Shown here piece after piece: positions 1 to 6,626 of a DNA stretch of 7,756 nucleotides. The stretch's first letter is position 1, and each line of letters begins with the position of its first letter. Origin of the DNA: Ruminococcaceae bacterium UBA5904 (GTDB lineage Bacteria; Bacillota; Clostridia; Oscillospirales; Acutalibacteraceae); NCBI GenBank assembly GCA_002431305.1, contig DJEG01000075.1:953-8708 (forward strand), written 5' to 3'. Below the pieces are notes generated by a model that was given only the letters and a program-made list of their open reading frames with translations, was not told where the DNA came from and searched no databases. A program made the translations under genes and the position numbers.

Positions 1-1289
1 TCGTTGCCGATATGATCCTCGGGCATGGTGGAGAGTTCGATTTCATAGGGAAGTCCGAACAGAGTGTAAACCTCGTCGAACAGCTGAGTGATTCTTACGA
101 CCTCGTCGCGTATCTGCTCGGGAGCGAGAAGAATATGCGCGTCGTCCTGCGTGAAGCATCTGACTCTGAAAAGTCCGTGAAGCGCGCCCGAAAGCTCGTT
201 TCTGTGCACCTTGCCGAGTTCGCCGTAACGAAGCGGAAGCTCCTTATATGAATGGGGTTCAAGCTCGTAAACGAGAATACTGCCGGGACAGTTCATGGGT
301 TTGATTGCAAAATCCTCGTCGTCGATAACCGTTGTGTACATGTCGTCGTGGTAATGATCCCAGTGACCCGAGGTTTCCCAAAGCGAACGGCGCATAATCT
401 GCGGGGTTGAAATCTCGAGATAATCCCACTTTTTGTGAACCTGTCTCCAGTAATTGATAAGCGTATTTCTCAAAACCATGCCGTTGGGGAGGAAGAAGGG
501 CATGCCGGGAGCCTCGTCTCTCAATGCGAAAAGACCGAGTTCTCTGCCTAACTTTCTGTGGTCTCTCTTCTTCGCTTCCTCGATCATCTGTAAGTAAGCT
601 TCGAGGTCGCTTGCCTTTGTAAACGAGATACCGTATATTCTCTGAAGCATTTTATTTTTTTCGCTTCCGCGCCAGTACGCGCCTGTAGCGGAGGTTAATT
701 TAAATGCTTTTACTCTGCCGGTGTCGGGGATGTGCGGACCTGCGCAAAGCTCCGTGAATTCGCCCTGTTTGTAGAACGAAATCATCTCGCCCTTGCCGGC
801 GTGTTCCTCGGTAAGCTCAACTTTATAAATCTCGCCTCTGTCTTTAAAATACTGAATCGCGTCCTCGGGTGACATCTCGAATCTTTCTATGGGAAGAGCC
901 TCCTTGACGATTTTTTTCATTTCGGCTTCAATCTTTTCAAGATCTTCGGGTGAGAAAGGCTCCTTAACGTCGAAATCGTAGTAGAAGCCCTTATCGATAG
1001 CGGGACCTATCGCGAGCTTAGCGTCGGGGAAAAGTCTCTTGACTGCCTGCGCTAAAATGTGTGAGGTCGTGTGCCAGAAAGCCTTTTTGCCGTCTATATC
1101 GTCGAATGTAAGAATCTCAACCTCGCAGTCCTCGTTAAGGGGTGTGCGCAGATCGCAGTTTTCGCCGTTTACCTTGCCGAGACATGCAGCTTTATAAAGT
1201 CCCGTGCCGAGACTCTTAGCCACATCCATGACGGTAACGCCTTTTTCAAACTCTTTGAAAGAGCCGTCCTTAAGTGTAACTTTTATCAT
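1..1289 (-). CDS. thrS: Threonyl-tRNA synthetase, N-terminal two thirds (runs off window edge)
   Basis: Class II synthetase that charges tRNA-Thr with threonine in the cytoplasm. The frame opens with ATG at 1289 and stays open for 429 codons to the window edge; family members are about 640 residues, so the end of the catalytic core and the anticodon-binding domain lie outside. Seen in order: an N-terminal TGS domain (about residues 1-63); the editing/SAD domain with HTTSH (H73, H77) and ELCAGPH (C182, H186), the zinc-type editing site that removes mischarged serine; then the catalytic core with motif 1 around 270-300, PMNCPGS (C334) and motif 2 RVRCFTQDDAH (H385). C334 and H385 match two of the three catalytic zinc ligands of the E. 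coli enzyme; the third histidine is beyond the edge. The start is set by GGAGGT at 1301-1296, six bases upstream. The gene follows a threonine T-box leader with its own promoter, so it is a separately regulated unit. Confidence 0.98.
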   Translation of the reverse strand, partial: MIKVTLKDGSFKEFEKGVTVMDVAKSLGTGLYKAACLGKVNGENCDLRTPLNEDCEVEILTFDDIDGKKAFWHTTSHILAQAVKRLFPDAKLAIGPAIDKGFYYDFDVKEPFSPEDLEKIEAEMKKIVKEALPIERFEMSPEDAIQYFKDRGEIYKVELTEEHAGKGEMISFYKQGEFTELCAGPHIPDTGRVKAFKLTSATGAYWRGSEKNKMLQRIYGISFTKASDLEAYLQMIEEAKKRDHRKLGRELGLFALRDEAPGMPFFLPNGMVLRNTLINYWRQVHKKWDYLEISTPQIMRRSLWETSGHWDHYHDDMYTTVIDDEDFAIKPMNCPGSILVYELEPHSYKELPLRYGELGKVHRNELSGALHGLFRVRCFTQDDAHILLAPEQIRDEVVRITQLFDEVYTLFGLPYEIELSTMPEDHIGN

Positions 1290-1334
1290 AAGAATACCTC
1301 CGTTTTTTACATCATCATTATATAAATACAAAGC

Positions 1335-1368
1335 AAAAAAGACTCCATCCCTAAAACGGGATGAAGTC
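1335..1368 (-). terminator. Intrinsic terminator of the thrS T-box leader
   Basis: In RNA sense an 11-bp stem, GACTTCATCCC with GGGATGGAGTC (one G-U pair), closes a 6-nt loop and is followed by six T residues at 1340-1335. It lies directly downstream of the T-box sequence, as expected for the structure that competes with the antiterminator when tRNA-Thr is charged. Its end is about 45 nt before the thrS start. Confidence 0.93.
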
Positions 1369-1419
1369 AGAAACTCCACGGTTCCACCCGAATTGCGGAT
1401 ATAATCCGCCTCTCGTACG

Positions 1420-1454
1420 GCCTTAACGCGGTCAAAACGGCACGCCTTAACGCG
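1420..1454 (-). repeat. 11-nt direct repeat in the linker of the T-box leader
   Basis: The 11-mer CGCGTTAAGGC (minus-strand sense) occurs at 1454-1444 and again at 1430-1420, with a 24-nt period. Both copies lie between Stem I and Stem III of the thrS leader, where Stem II/IIA or pseudoknot elements would be expected. Flanking bases are only partly similar (each copy has a CGTTTTG-type sequence nearby). It could reflect a small internal duplication or two similar helices. Its function is unknown. Confidence 0.5.
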
Positions 1455-1584
1455 CAAAACGCTTTTCGGCGGCACTCGGGAGCGGTAGACTCTTTTTCAC
1501 TCATGACCGCTCTTACAGCCTCGGGGCGGTTCTCTTAACAGCGCGAAAAAATCTTTCTCCGTCATTGCTTTAATTTATATGATT

Positions 1585-1613
1585 ATTATATTACGCCGAC
1601 ATAAAGTTGTCAA
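1585..1613 (-). promoter_or_regulatory. Consensus sigma-A promoter for the thrS leader
   Basis: TTGACA (1613-1608) and TATAAT (1590-1585) match both consensus hexamers exactly with a 17-bp spacer. Transcription should start near 1578, giving a leader of about 290 nt that contains the T-box. The -35 box begins only 8 nt after the first of two tandem stop codons of the upstream lipoprotein gene, and no terminator hairpin is visible between them, so upstream transcripts may also enter the leader. Confidence 0.92.
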
Positions 1614-1623
1614 GAAAAACTTA

Positions 1624-3192
1624 TTATTCCTCGGCGTTTGTCTCGCTTTTTGTTTCGGTTACGCTCCACTCGTCAAGATTTTTGAAAATATTGCCGTACG
1701 TGCAGTCGAGACGTCCCGAAATATTTCTCGAATAAATAAATACGCCCTGTCTGTAGCATATCGGGGCAAGGGGAATATCGGAGTTGAAAATGTTCAAAAA
1801 GTCGCGCATGGTTATCTGCGAATTTTTATACTGCTGATATGCCGCCGCGGACGGGCTCGACGAAGCAACTCCGTAGGTCGTAAACAGCGCGGACAGATCC
1901 ATATTGTCGGAGAACTTCATTTCTCCCAAATATAAATCGTAATTTCCGTCTGAAAGAGCCTGCGTGTATTCTGACCATGTGAGTTTTGAAACGGTAACGT
2001 TTATGTTGACGTTTTTTAATGACTCCTTGATTTTATCGGCGGCAAGCGAGCGGAAAGTGTTGTCTTCGTTTACGATAAGCGTAAGATTGCACTGCGGATA
2101 TCCCGCGGATTTAAGCATTGCCGAGGCAGAATCGTAGTTTAATGCAAGCTCCGATTCATCGTAACCCGAATTAAAATATTCGCTCCATTTCGGATTGAAT
2201 ACGGTATACGCGTTCGAGGCAAATCCCGAGTAGCAGTCCGAGACAATATCGACCCTGTTGACAGCGAAATTTACAGCCTGACGAACCTGAGGAAGTGACA
2301 GTGCGGACGACGAAGAATTCATACCGAGATAAACGAGGTTATTAAGATTTACTCCGACGTTCGACGCGGCGACTTTTAAATAACTGCCCGAAGACAGGTC
2401 GTCGAATACGCAGTCGATGTTTCCGCTCTCGAGTGCAAGGGCGAGCGTTGCAGACTCCGAAACGGGGTAGAGCTCGACCGTTCCGACGCTTGGTTTTGAA
2501 CCGGAATACGACGGATTACAGACAAGTTTCGAATCGGAAGAATACTTATACATTCCCGAGCCCACGGGGATGCTGTCCTTTGACGAAGCCGTACCGGATT
2601 TTACAATCGGAAACGTCAGAACGTTTTTTATAAATTTATCTGCCGTGTTCAGTTTTACATTGAGAGTGTACGTACCCGATGATGTTACGGAATCGATATT
2701 TTTTAACTGCTGTGAATAAATATCGCTGTTTTTTGCCTGATTAAAAGAATATACGACATCCGACGCCGTAAGAGGGGACGAGTCGCTGAAGTGAATCGAA
2801 CTGTTAAGCTCAACGGTCAGATTCTGCGGGTCTTTGAAAGCGGACGATTTTGCAATCTGCTCATACGGGATATATGCGCTGTCGGTTTTGTAAAGCGACT
2901 GATACATGAGACACATCGCGTCATAGTTTAAATTAGCCGTAACGAAAAACGGATTGAGTGACGACGACTGAGACCATCCGATTCTCAGAGAGTCTGTCGG
3001 TGTTTTGTTATCCGATGCGGAATATGCAATGCTCTGAGAGAGCGCGTCGTCTTTTTCGTAGAGCTTTGTCTCGCCCCTTGAGCATGAAGCCAAACTAACG
3101 CTTGTCAGAACCGCGCACAGTATCGCGGTAATTTTAATAAACGGCGATTTGTTTGATGTCTGTTGTTTTTCCTGTTTTTTCATCGATGACAA
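1624..3192 (-). CDS. Extracellular solute-binding lipoprotein, family 5 (peptide/nickel-type ABC transporter substrate-binding protein)
   Basis: Predicted surface lipoprotein of 522 residues, a usual length for SBP_bac_5 proteins, which bind oligopeptides or other solutes for an ABC importer. Seen: a lysine-rich n-region, a hydrophobic stretch at 19-33 and a lipobox LASC with the lipidated cysteine at 37; the family hallmark HFSDSSPLTASDVVYSF (134-150); VGSGMYKY (210-217); VRQAVNFAVNR (303-313); and the usual C-terminal lobe with DIPLAP and a late hydrophobic stretch. The mature protein is rich in Ser, Asn and Tyr. The start is best placed at a TTG at 3192, eight bases after GGAGGG; an in-frame ATG at 3183 is 17 bases from that site and less well spaced. 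Either way the gene overlaps the 3' end of ymdB by 50-59 nt. No permease or ATPase gene is adjacent here, so the transporter partner and ligand are unknown. It ends in tandem TAA codons. Confidence 0.9.
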   Translation of the reverse strand: MSSMKKQEKQQTSNKSPFIKITAILCAVLTSVSLASCSRGETKLYEKDDALSQSIAYSASDNKTPTDSLRIGWSQSSSLNPFFVTANLNYDAMCLMYQSLYKTDSAYIPYEQIAKSSAFKDPQNLTVELNSSIHFSDSSPLTASDVVYSFNQAKNSDIYSQQLKNIDSVTSSGTYTLNVKLNTADKFIKNVLTFPIVKSGTASSKDSIPVGSGMYKYSSDSKLVCNPSYSGSKPSVGTVELYPVSESATLALALESGNIDCVFDDLSSGSYLKVAASNVGVNLNNLVYLGMNSSSSALSLPQVRQAVNFAVNRVDIVSDCYSGFASNAYTVFNPKWSEYFNSGYDESELALNYDSASAMLKSAGYPQCNLTLIVNEDNTFRSLAADKIKESLKNVNINVTVSKLTWSEYTQALSDGNYDLYLGEMKFSDNMDLSALFTTYGVASSSPSAAAYQQYKNSQITMRDFLNIFNSDIPLAPICYRQGVFIYSRNISGRLDCTYGNIFKNLDEWSVTETKSETNAEE

Positions 3193-3907
3193 AAATACAT
3201 CCCTCCATTTTGCACCGCGAGTCGGGATTTGTAAATCTCACGGGCATGTTGGTTTTGAATTTTTCTATAACGTCGCCCGGCGTGATACCAAGAACCGAAT
3301 CAACCGCGCCGGTCATTCCGATATCGGTAATATAACCCGTTCCGCCCGGGAGAATCTGCGCGTCGGCAGTCGGAACATGGGTGTGAGTGCCGAATACAGC
3401 GGTAACCTTTGAGTCAAGATAAAATCCCATGGCACGCTTTTCGCTCGTCGCCTCGGCGTGGAAGTCGAGGATTATATTTTTAACGGGTGAGAGCTCTTTT
3501 AATATATTATCTATTACATTGAACGGATTGTCAAGATTATCGAGATAAACAGTTCCCATAAGATTTATGACCGCGAGGGAATATCTGCCCATGTCGAGGA
3601 TATAATATCCTCTGCCCGGCGCGTCTGAAGGGTAGTTTGCGGGGCGTATCATCGGAAAATTATCCGAAAAAACGGAGTATATCTCGCGCCGTCTGAATAC
3701 GTGGTTGCCCGTTGTTATAACGTCCGCTCCGCACGTGAGCAAATCAGACGCGCTCTGCTCGGTAATGCCGTTGCCCTGTGCGGAGTTTTCGCCGTTGACA
3801 ATGCAGATATCTATATTGTTTTCCCGTTTGAATGCGGGGAGTTTTTTTCTTAAAAATGCGCGTCCGCCGTCGCCGACAACATCGCCTATTGTCAATACTT
3901 TTATCAT
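3134..3907 (-). CDS. ymdB: YmdB family metallophosphoesterase (TIGR00282)
   Basis: Cytoplasmic binuclear-metal phosphoesterase; the B. subtilis homologue hydrolyses cyclic nucleotides in vitro and affects biofilm and motility gene expression (family knowledge). At 257 residues it is close to the usual ~264. Metal and active-site motifs visible: GDVVGDGGR (D9), NGENSAQG (E40, N41), TTGNHVF (N68, H69), LDFHAEATSEK (H150) and FGTHTHVPTAD (H175, H177), all in the order expected of this family. The ATG at 3907 is preceded by AAGGTG with short spacing. It sits 46 nt downstream of the rny stop, the same neighbour order as in B. subtilis, but an intrinsic terminator fills most of that gap. The last 19 codons overlap the start of the lipoprotein gene in another frame. 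No promoter of its own is visible. Confidence 0.96.
   Translation of the reverse strand: MIKVLTIGDVVGDGGRAFLRKKLPAFKRENNIDICIVNGENSAQGNGITEQSASDLLTCGADVITTGNHVFRRREIYSVFSDNFPMIRPANYPSDAPGRGYYILDMGRYSLAVINLMGTVYLDNLDNPFNVIDNILKELSPVKNIILDFHAEATSEKRAMGFYLDSKVTAVFGTHTHVPTADAQILPGGTGYITDIGMTGAVDSVLGITPGDVIEKFKTNMPVRFTNPDSRCKMEGCIFVIDEKTGKTTDIKQIAVY
3201..3206 (-). promoter_or_regulatory. Ribosome binding site of the lipoprotein gene, embedded in ymdB
   Basis: GGAGGG lies inside the ymdB reading frame, within the codons for the MEGC stretch near its C-terminus. It is spaced 8 nt from the TTG at 3192 and 17 nt from the ATG at 3183, which favours the TTG as the start. Ribosomes translating ymdB must pass over this site, so translation of the two genes may be coupled (inference). 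Confidence 0.65.
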
Positions 3908-3919
3908 AAGTCACCTTGT

Positions 3920-3947
3920 AAAAAAGGGACGGCACAATAACCGTCCC
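3920..3947 (-). terminator. Intrinsic terminator between rny and ymdB
   Basis: In RNA sense a perfect 7-bp stem GGGACGG/CCGTCCC with an 8-nt loop is followed by six T residues at 3925-3920. It starts 6 nt after the rny stop codon and its T-tract ends 12 nt before the ymdB start, leaving no room for a promoter between it and ymdB. It therefore probably lowers, but does not abolish, transcription of ymdB and the lipoprotein gene, or serves as a protective 3' end for rny mRNA (inference). Confidence 0.88.
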
Positions 3948-3953
3948 CTGGTA

Positions 3954-5507
3954 TTACTTTGCGTAGTCGAAAGCTCTGCTTTCCCTGATGATGTGAACCT
4001 TAATCTGTCCGGGATATTCGAGCTCGTCCTCGATTTTCTTAACGATTTCGCGTGCAATAAGAGTCATCTGATCGTCGCTTACGACCTCGGGTTTAACCAT
4101 GATTCTAACCTCGCGTCCCGCCTGGATTGCGAACGATTTTTCAACTCCGTTGAATGAAGTTGCTATTTCCTCGAGTTTTTCAAGACGCTTGATGTAGTTC
4201 TGTACGTTCTCTCTTCTTGCGCCCGGGCGTGCCGCCGAAATTGCGTCAGCCGCCTGAACAAGACATGCGACAACTGTTTTAGCCTCTACGTCGCCGTGGT
4301 GAGCCTGAATTGCATGAACGATATTTTCGTTTTCTTTGTATTTTCTCGCCGCCTCGACGCCCAGTTCAATATGCGAGCCGTCAAACTGATGGTCGAGAGC
4401 TTTTCCGATATCATGGAGAAGACCGGCTCTCTTGGCAGCCTTAACATCGGCTCCGAGCTCTGCAGCCATAAGACCGGCGAGATATGAAACTTCAAGCGAA
4501 TGGTCAAGTACGTTCTGACCGTAACTCGTGCGGTATTTAAGTCTGCCGAGAAGTTTGACAAGTTCGCCGTGGAGTCCGTTGACTCCCGCGTCGATAACGG
4601 CTCTTTCGCCGACCTGCTTAATTGTGGTCTCAACCTCACGGCGGGATTTTTCGTACATTTCCTCAATCTTAGCGGGATGGATGCGTCCGTCCTGTATAAG
4701 TTTTTCAAGCGTAAGTCTCGCAATTTCGCGTCTTACGGGGTCAAAGCTTGAAATCGTAATAGCTTCGGGCGTGTCGTCGATAATAAGGTCGACGCCTGTA
4801 ATAGTTTCAAGCGAGCGGATGTTTCTGCCCTCTCTGCCTATGATTCTGCCCTTCATTTCGTCATTGGGAAGGTTAACTACCGAAACAGTAGCCTCCGCAA
4901 CATGGTCGGCGGCACAGCGCTGGATTGCTGTTGTGATAATCTCGCGTGCAAGTTTATCGGCGTCGTCCTTTGTCTGCTGTTCGATTTCTCTGATTTTAAC
5001 CGCTTTTTCGTGAACAAGTTCGTTTTCGAGATTTTTGATAAGATAATCCTTAGCCTGTTCCCTGCTGAAGCCCGAAATTTTTTCGAGCATGTCGAACTGA
5101 CTTTTTTTAAGAGTCTCAACCTCCGCCATTCTTTCGTCGGCGGCCTTAATCTTTTTATTGAGAATATCGTCTTTTTTCTCGATGTTTTCAGTTTTTTTGT
5201 CAAGCGTTTCCTCTTTTTGAATGAGTCGTCTCTCCTGGCGCTGGACTTCGCTTCTGCGTTCTCTTATCTCTTTGTCGAGTTCGTTACGCTGTTTGTGAAT
5301 CTCATCCTTAGCCTCGAGGATAGCTTCTTTTTTCTTTGATTCGGCCTGATTTACGGCTTCGGTGACGATTCTGTTCGCTTCCTCCGTGGCTGAGCCTATG
5401 GCGGCTTCTGCAACCTTACGGCGGTGAATCGTTCCGACAATAAAACCAACCGCGCCGAATATGACAGCGGCGGCGACTATCAGACCTATCGCTAAACCTG
5501 TGTTCAA
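3954..5507 (-). CDS. rny: Ribonuclease Y
   Basis: Membrane-anchored endoribonuclease that starts decay and processing of many mRNAs in Bacillota. The 517-residue length is typical (about 520). Seen in order: an N-terminal transmembrane helix (about 4-26) followed by a basic HRRK stretch; a long charged coiled coil (about 32-200) rich in Glu, Lys, Gln and Arg; a KH RNA-binding domain with the loop [10 protein letters not shown] (220-229); and an HD domain with DHSLEV (H336), LLHDIGKA (H365, D366) and AHHGD (H403, H404) as metal ligands; the C-terminal region ends in RAFDYAK. The start is a TTG at 5507, five bases after GGAGGTG; I see no suitable ATG or GTG nearby. It has its own promoter and an approximately 128-nt leader with a stable hairpin. 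A terminator follows directly, then ymdB, a common neighbour. Confidence 0.98.
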   Translation of the reverse strand: MNTGLAIGLIVAAAVIFGAVGFIVGTIHRRKVAEAAIGSATEEANRIVTEAVNQAESKKKEAILEAKDEIHKQRNELDKEIRERRSEVQRQERRLIQKEETLDKKTENIEKKDDILNKKIKAADERMAEVETLKKSQFDMLEKISGFSREQAKDYLIKNLENELVHEKAVKIREIEQQTKDDADKLAREIITTAIQRCAADHVAEATVSVVNLPNDEMKGRIIGREGRNIRSLETITGVDLIIDDTPEAITISSFDPVRREIARLTLEKLIQDGRIHPAKIEEMYEKSRREVETTIKQVGERAVIDAGVNGLHGELVKLLGRLKYRTSYGQNVLDHSLEVSYLAGLMAAELGADVKAAKRAGLLHDIGKALDHQFDGSHIELGVEAARKYKENENIVHAIQAHHGDVEAKTVVACLVQAADAISAARPGARRENVQNYIKRLEKLEEIATSFNGVEKSFAIQAGREVRIMVKPEVVSDDQMTLIAREIVKKIEDELEYPGQIKVHIIRESRAFDYAK

Positions 5508-5543
5508 ATTTGCACCTCCGTTTTTAAATTTTTATCCGTAGAA

Positions 5544-5565
5544 GAACGCCGGAAACCGTGCGTTC
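5544..5565 (-). other. GC-rich hairpin in the rny 5' leader
   Basis: In RNA sense GAACGC-(A)-CGG-TTT-CCG-GCGTTC folds into a 9-bp stem with one bulged A and a 3-nt loop. It lies about 70 nt downstream of the predicted start of transcription and 24 nt upstream of the GGAGG of rny. There is no T-run after it, so it is unlikely to be a terminator. It may stabilise the leader or take part in RNase Y autoregulation; that is inference. I match it to no known riboswitch. Confidence 0.65.
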
Positions 5566-5641
5566 AATGCTTAATCGGAAACAATGCGTATATTACTACA
5601 TTATTGTATTAATGTGTAAAACCTACAACATTATCTTTAAT

Positions 5642-5670
5642 ATTTTAGTATTTTTTTATCGTTTTGTCAA
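5642..5670 (-). promoter_or_regulatory. rny: Main promoter of rny
   Basis: TTGACA (5670-5665) and TAAAAT (5647-5642) with a 17-bp, A-rich spacer give a near-consensus sigma-A promoter. Transcription would begin near 5635, leaving a leader of about 128 nt before the TTG start. The leader also holds an AT-rich inverted repeat, ACATTA/TAATGT, at 5615-5598. Confidence 0.85.
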
Positions 5671-5697
5671 GTAGTATTCCTTTAACGATGTGAACAA

Positions 5698-5727
5698 ATT
5701 GTAAACTGTTTAAAAAGTTGTCGTCAA
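5698..5727 (-). promoter_or_regulatory. Possible second, upstream promoter for rny
   Basis: TTGACG (5727-5722) and TACAAT (5703-5698) with an 18-bp spacer each differ from consensus at one base. The -35 box overlaps the stop codon of the radical SAM gene. AT-rich intergenic sequence makes chance matches likely, so this is a weaker call than the promoter about 55 nt downstream. Confidence 0.45.
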
Positions 5728-6626
5728 GTCAAAAATGCGCCCTGTATGATATTTTTTTCTTTAAAAGCATTGTTTATCGAATTTAAAACGTCTTTTTTAT
5801 TCCCCGACCAAAAGGGCGAAACCAGCGTTTTTTTGTCGCCGTCGCCTGTAATGCGGTGAAGAACGATGCTATCCGGAATGCGCGGTATGAGATATTCGAG
5901 CAGGGATATATACTCCTCTTTTTCGAATGTTTTAACTTTTCCAGAGAGAAAATCCGAATATATAGGCGCGTCTGACGAAATGTAAAGCATGTGAAGTTTT
6001 AATCCCCATGTTTCGTTTTTTACGGCAAAATTTATGCTCTCGAGCATGTCCTCTTTCGTTTCGCCGGGCAGTCCGAGAATTATATGCGTTACAACCTTGA
6101 TTCCCGCTTTGTTCAGCTTCTTTACCGCCGAAACGTATTTTTCGTTCTCATAAGAACGGCGGATGTATTTTATACTGGACTCCTTCGTGCTTTGCAGTCC
6201 CAGTTCGATCCACACGGGTTTAATTTTGTTAAGTTTTTTAAGCAGTTCGATTTTTTCGTCCTCGAGACAGTCCGGGCGCGTTGCGATTGATAAAACCTCG
6301 ATATCCGGAGATAAAACTGCCTGAGTGAATATTTCTTCAAGATATGAAACCGGTGCATACGTGTTTGTAAACGACTGAAAATATGCGATATATTTTCCCG
6401 AGAAATTTTTTGCTTTGACGCGCAGTTTTGCGAGCTCGATTTGTTTTAAAATACCGCCCTTTTCGCAGAATTCTCCCGAACCTTTCTCCGAGCAGAATAC
6501 GCATCCGCCGAAACTTAACGAGCCGTCCCTGTTCGGACATGTCGTAACGCCCGACAGAGACAGCTTGTATAATTTGTGACCGAATTCTTTTTTGCAGTAA
6601 TCGTTTAACGTAAAACAGCCCGTCAT
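5724..6626 (-). CDS. Radical SAM protein, TIGR01212 family (YhcC/YtqA, MnmL-like)
   Basis: A 300-residue radical SAM enzyme, close to the family's usual length. The [4Fe-4S]-binding cysteines are in TTCPNRDG...GGCVFC (C30, C42, C45). The C-x11-C-x2-C spacing is that of the YhcC/YtqA family rather than the classical CxxxCxxC. Other visible family motifs are IAYFQSFTNTY (80-90), ATRPDCL (115-121), WIELGLQS (139-146), THIILGLPGET (180-190), the KLHMLY stretch (210-215) and LHRITGDG (256-263). As I recall, the B. subtilis relative YtqA (MnmL) has been linked to the mnm5s2U wobble modification of tRNA, so a tRNA-modification role is likely but inferred. Its ATG overlaps the stop of the upstream U32-family gene in an ATGA junction and has no clear ribosome site, which points to translational coupling. 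No terminator follows it before the rny promoter. Confidence 0.92.
   Translation of the reverse strand: MTGCFTLNDYCKKEFGHKLYKLSLSGVTTCPNRDGSLSFGGCVFCSEKGSGEFCEKGGILKQIELAKLRVKAKNFSGKYIAYFQSFTNTYAPVSYLEEIFTQAVLSPDIEVLSIATRPDCLEDEKIELLKKLNKIKPVWIELGLQSTKESSIKYIRRSYENEKYVSAVKKLNKAGIKVVTHIILGLPGETKEDMLESINFAVKNETWGLKLHMLYISSDAPIYSDFLSGKVKTFEKEEYISLLEYLIPRIPDSIVLHRITGDGDKKTLVSPFWSGNKKDVLNSINNAFKEKNIIQGAFLT

Larger units (their letters stand above)
1335..1575 (-). promoter_or_regulatory. T-box riboswitch (threonine, ACC specifier) controlling thrS
   Basis: Leader RNA that senses uncharged tRNA-Thr and decides between termination and read-through into thrS. Seen in RNA sense: the Stem I base pairs GGAG (1560-1557) with CUCC (1482-1479), and ACC at 1486-1484 sits just inside it followed by one purine, the position expected of a specifier codon; ACC is a threonine codon. 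A U-rich strand after GGAG can pair with GAAAAAG before the specifier, and ACCGC/GCGGU can form the upper Stem I with an AGAGA stretch beside it. Stem III is the hairpin GCGGAT-TAT-ATCCGC (1409-1395). The T-box itself reads AATTCGGGTGGAACCGTGG (1394-1376) and is followed by the intrinsic terminator. The bulge sequence UGGA predicts that the cognate tRNA ends in UCCA (inference). Pairings were drawn by eye. Confidence 0.95.

Noticed and set aside
1306..1330. TATAAT-like sequence just upstream of the thrS ribosome site, a possible second thrS promoter
   Set aside because: No acceptable -35 hexamer lies 16-18 nt upstream; that position is occupied by the T-box terminator T-tract.
1579..1935. Plus-strand 118-codon open frame with a signal-peptide-like start
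   Set aside because: It lies antisense to the 3' part of the lipoprotein gene and to the thrS promoter, has no convincing ribosome site, and resembles no family I know. The minus-strand gene explains the open frame.
3908..3947. Possible promoter for ymdB inside the rny-ymdB gap
   Set aside because: The gap is taken up by the terminator hairpin and ribosome site. I found no pair of hexamers with acceptable spacing.
4528..5339. Plus-strand open frames of 145-161 codons opposite rny
   Set aside because: These are shadows of the long rny coiled-coil and KH region. Their Ser/Leu- or Phe-rich composition is that of antisense translation, and I see no start signals.
5544..5565. rny leader hairpin read as an attenuator terminator
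   Set aside because: The stem is followed by TCTACGG rather than a T-tract, so intrinsic termination is unlikely.
5670..5723. Terminator for the U32/radical SAM operon
   Set aside because: The sequence after the stop at 5724 has T-runs but only very short imperfect inverted repeats (AAC/GTT type), with no GC-rich stem.
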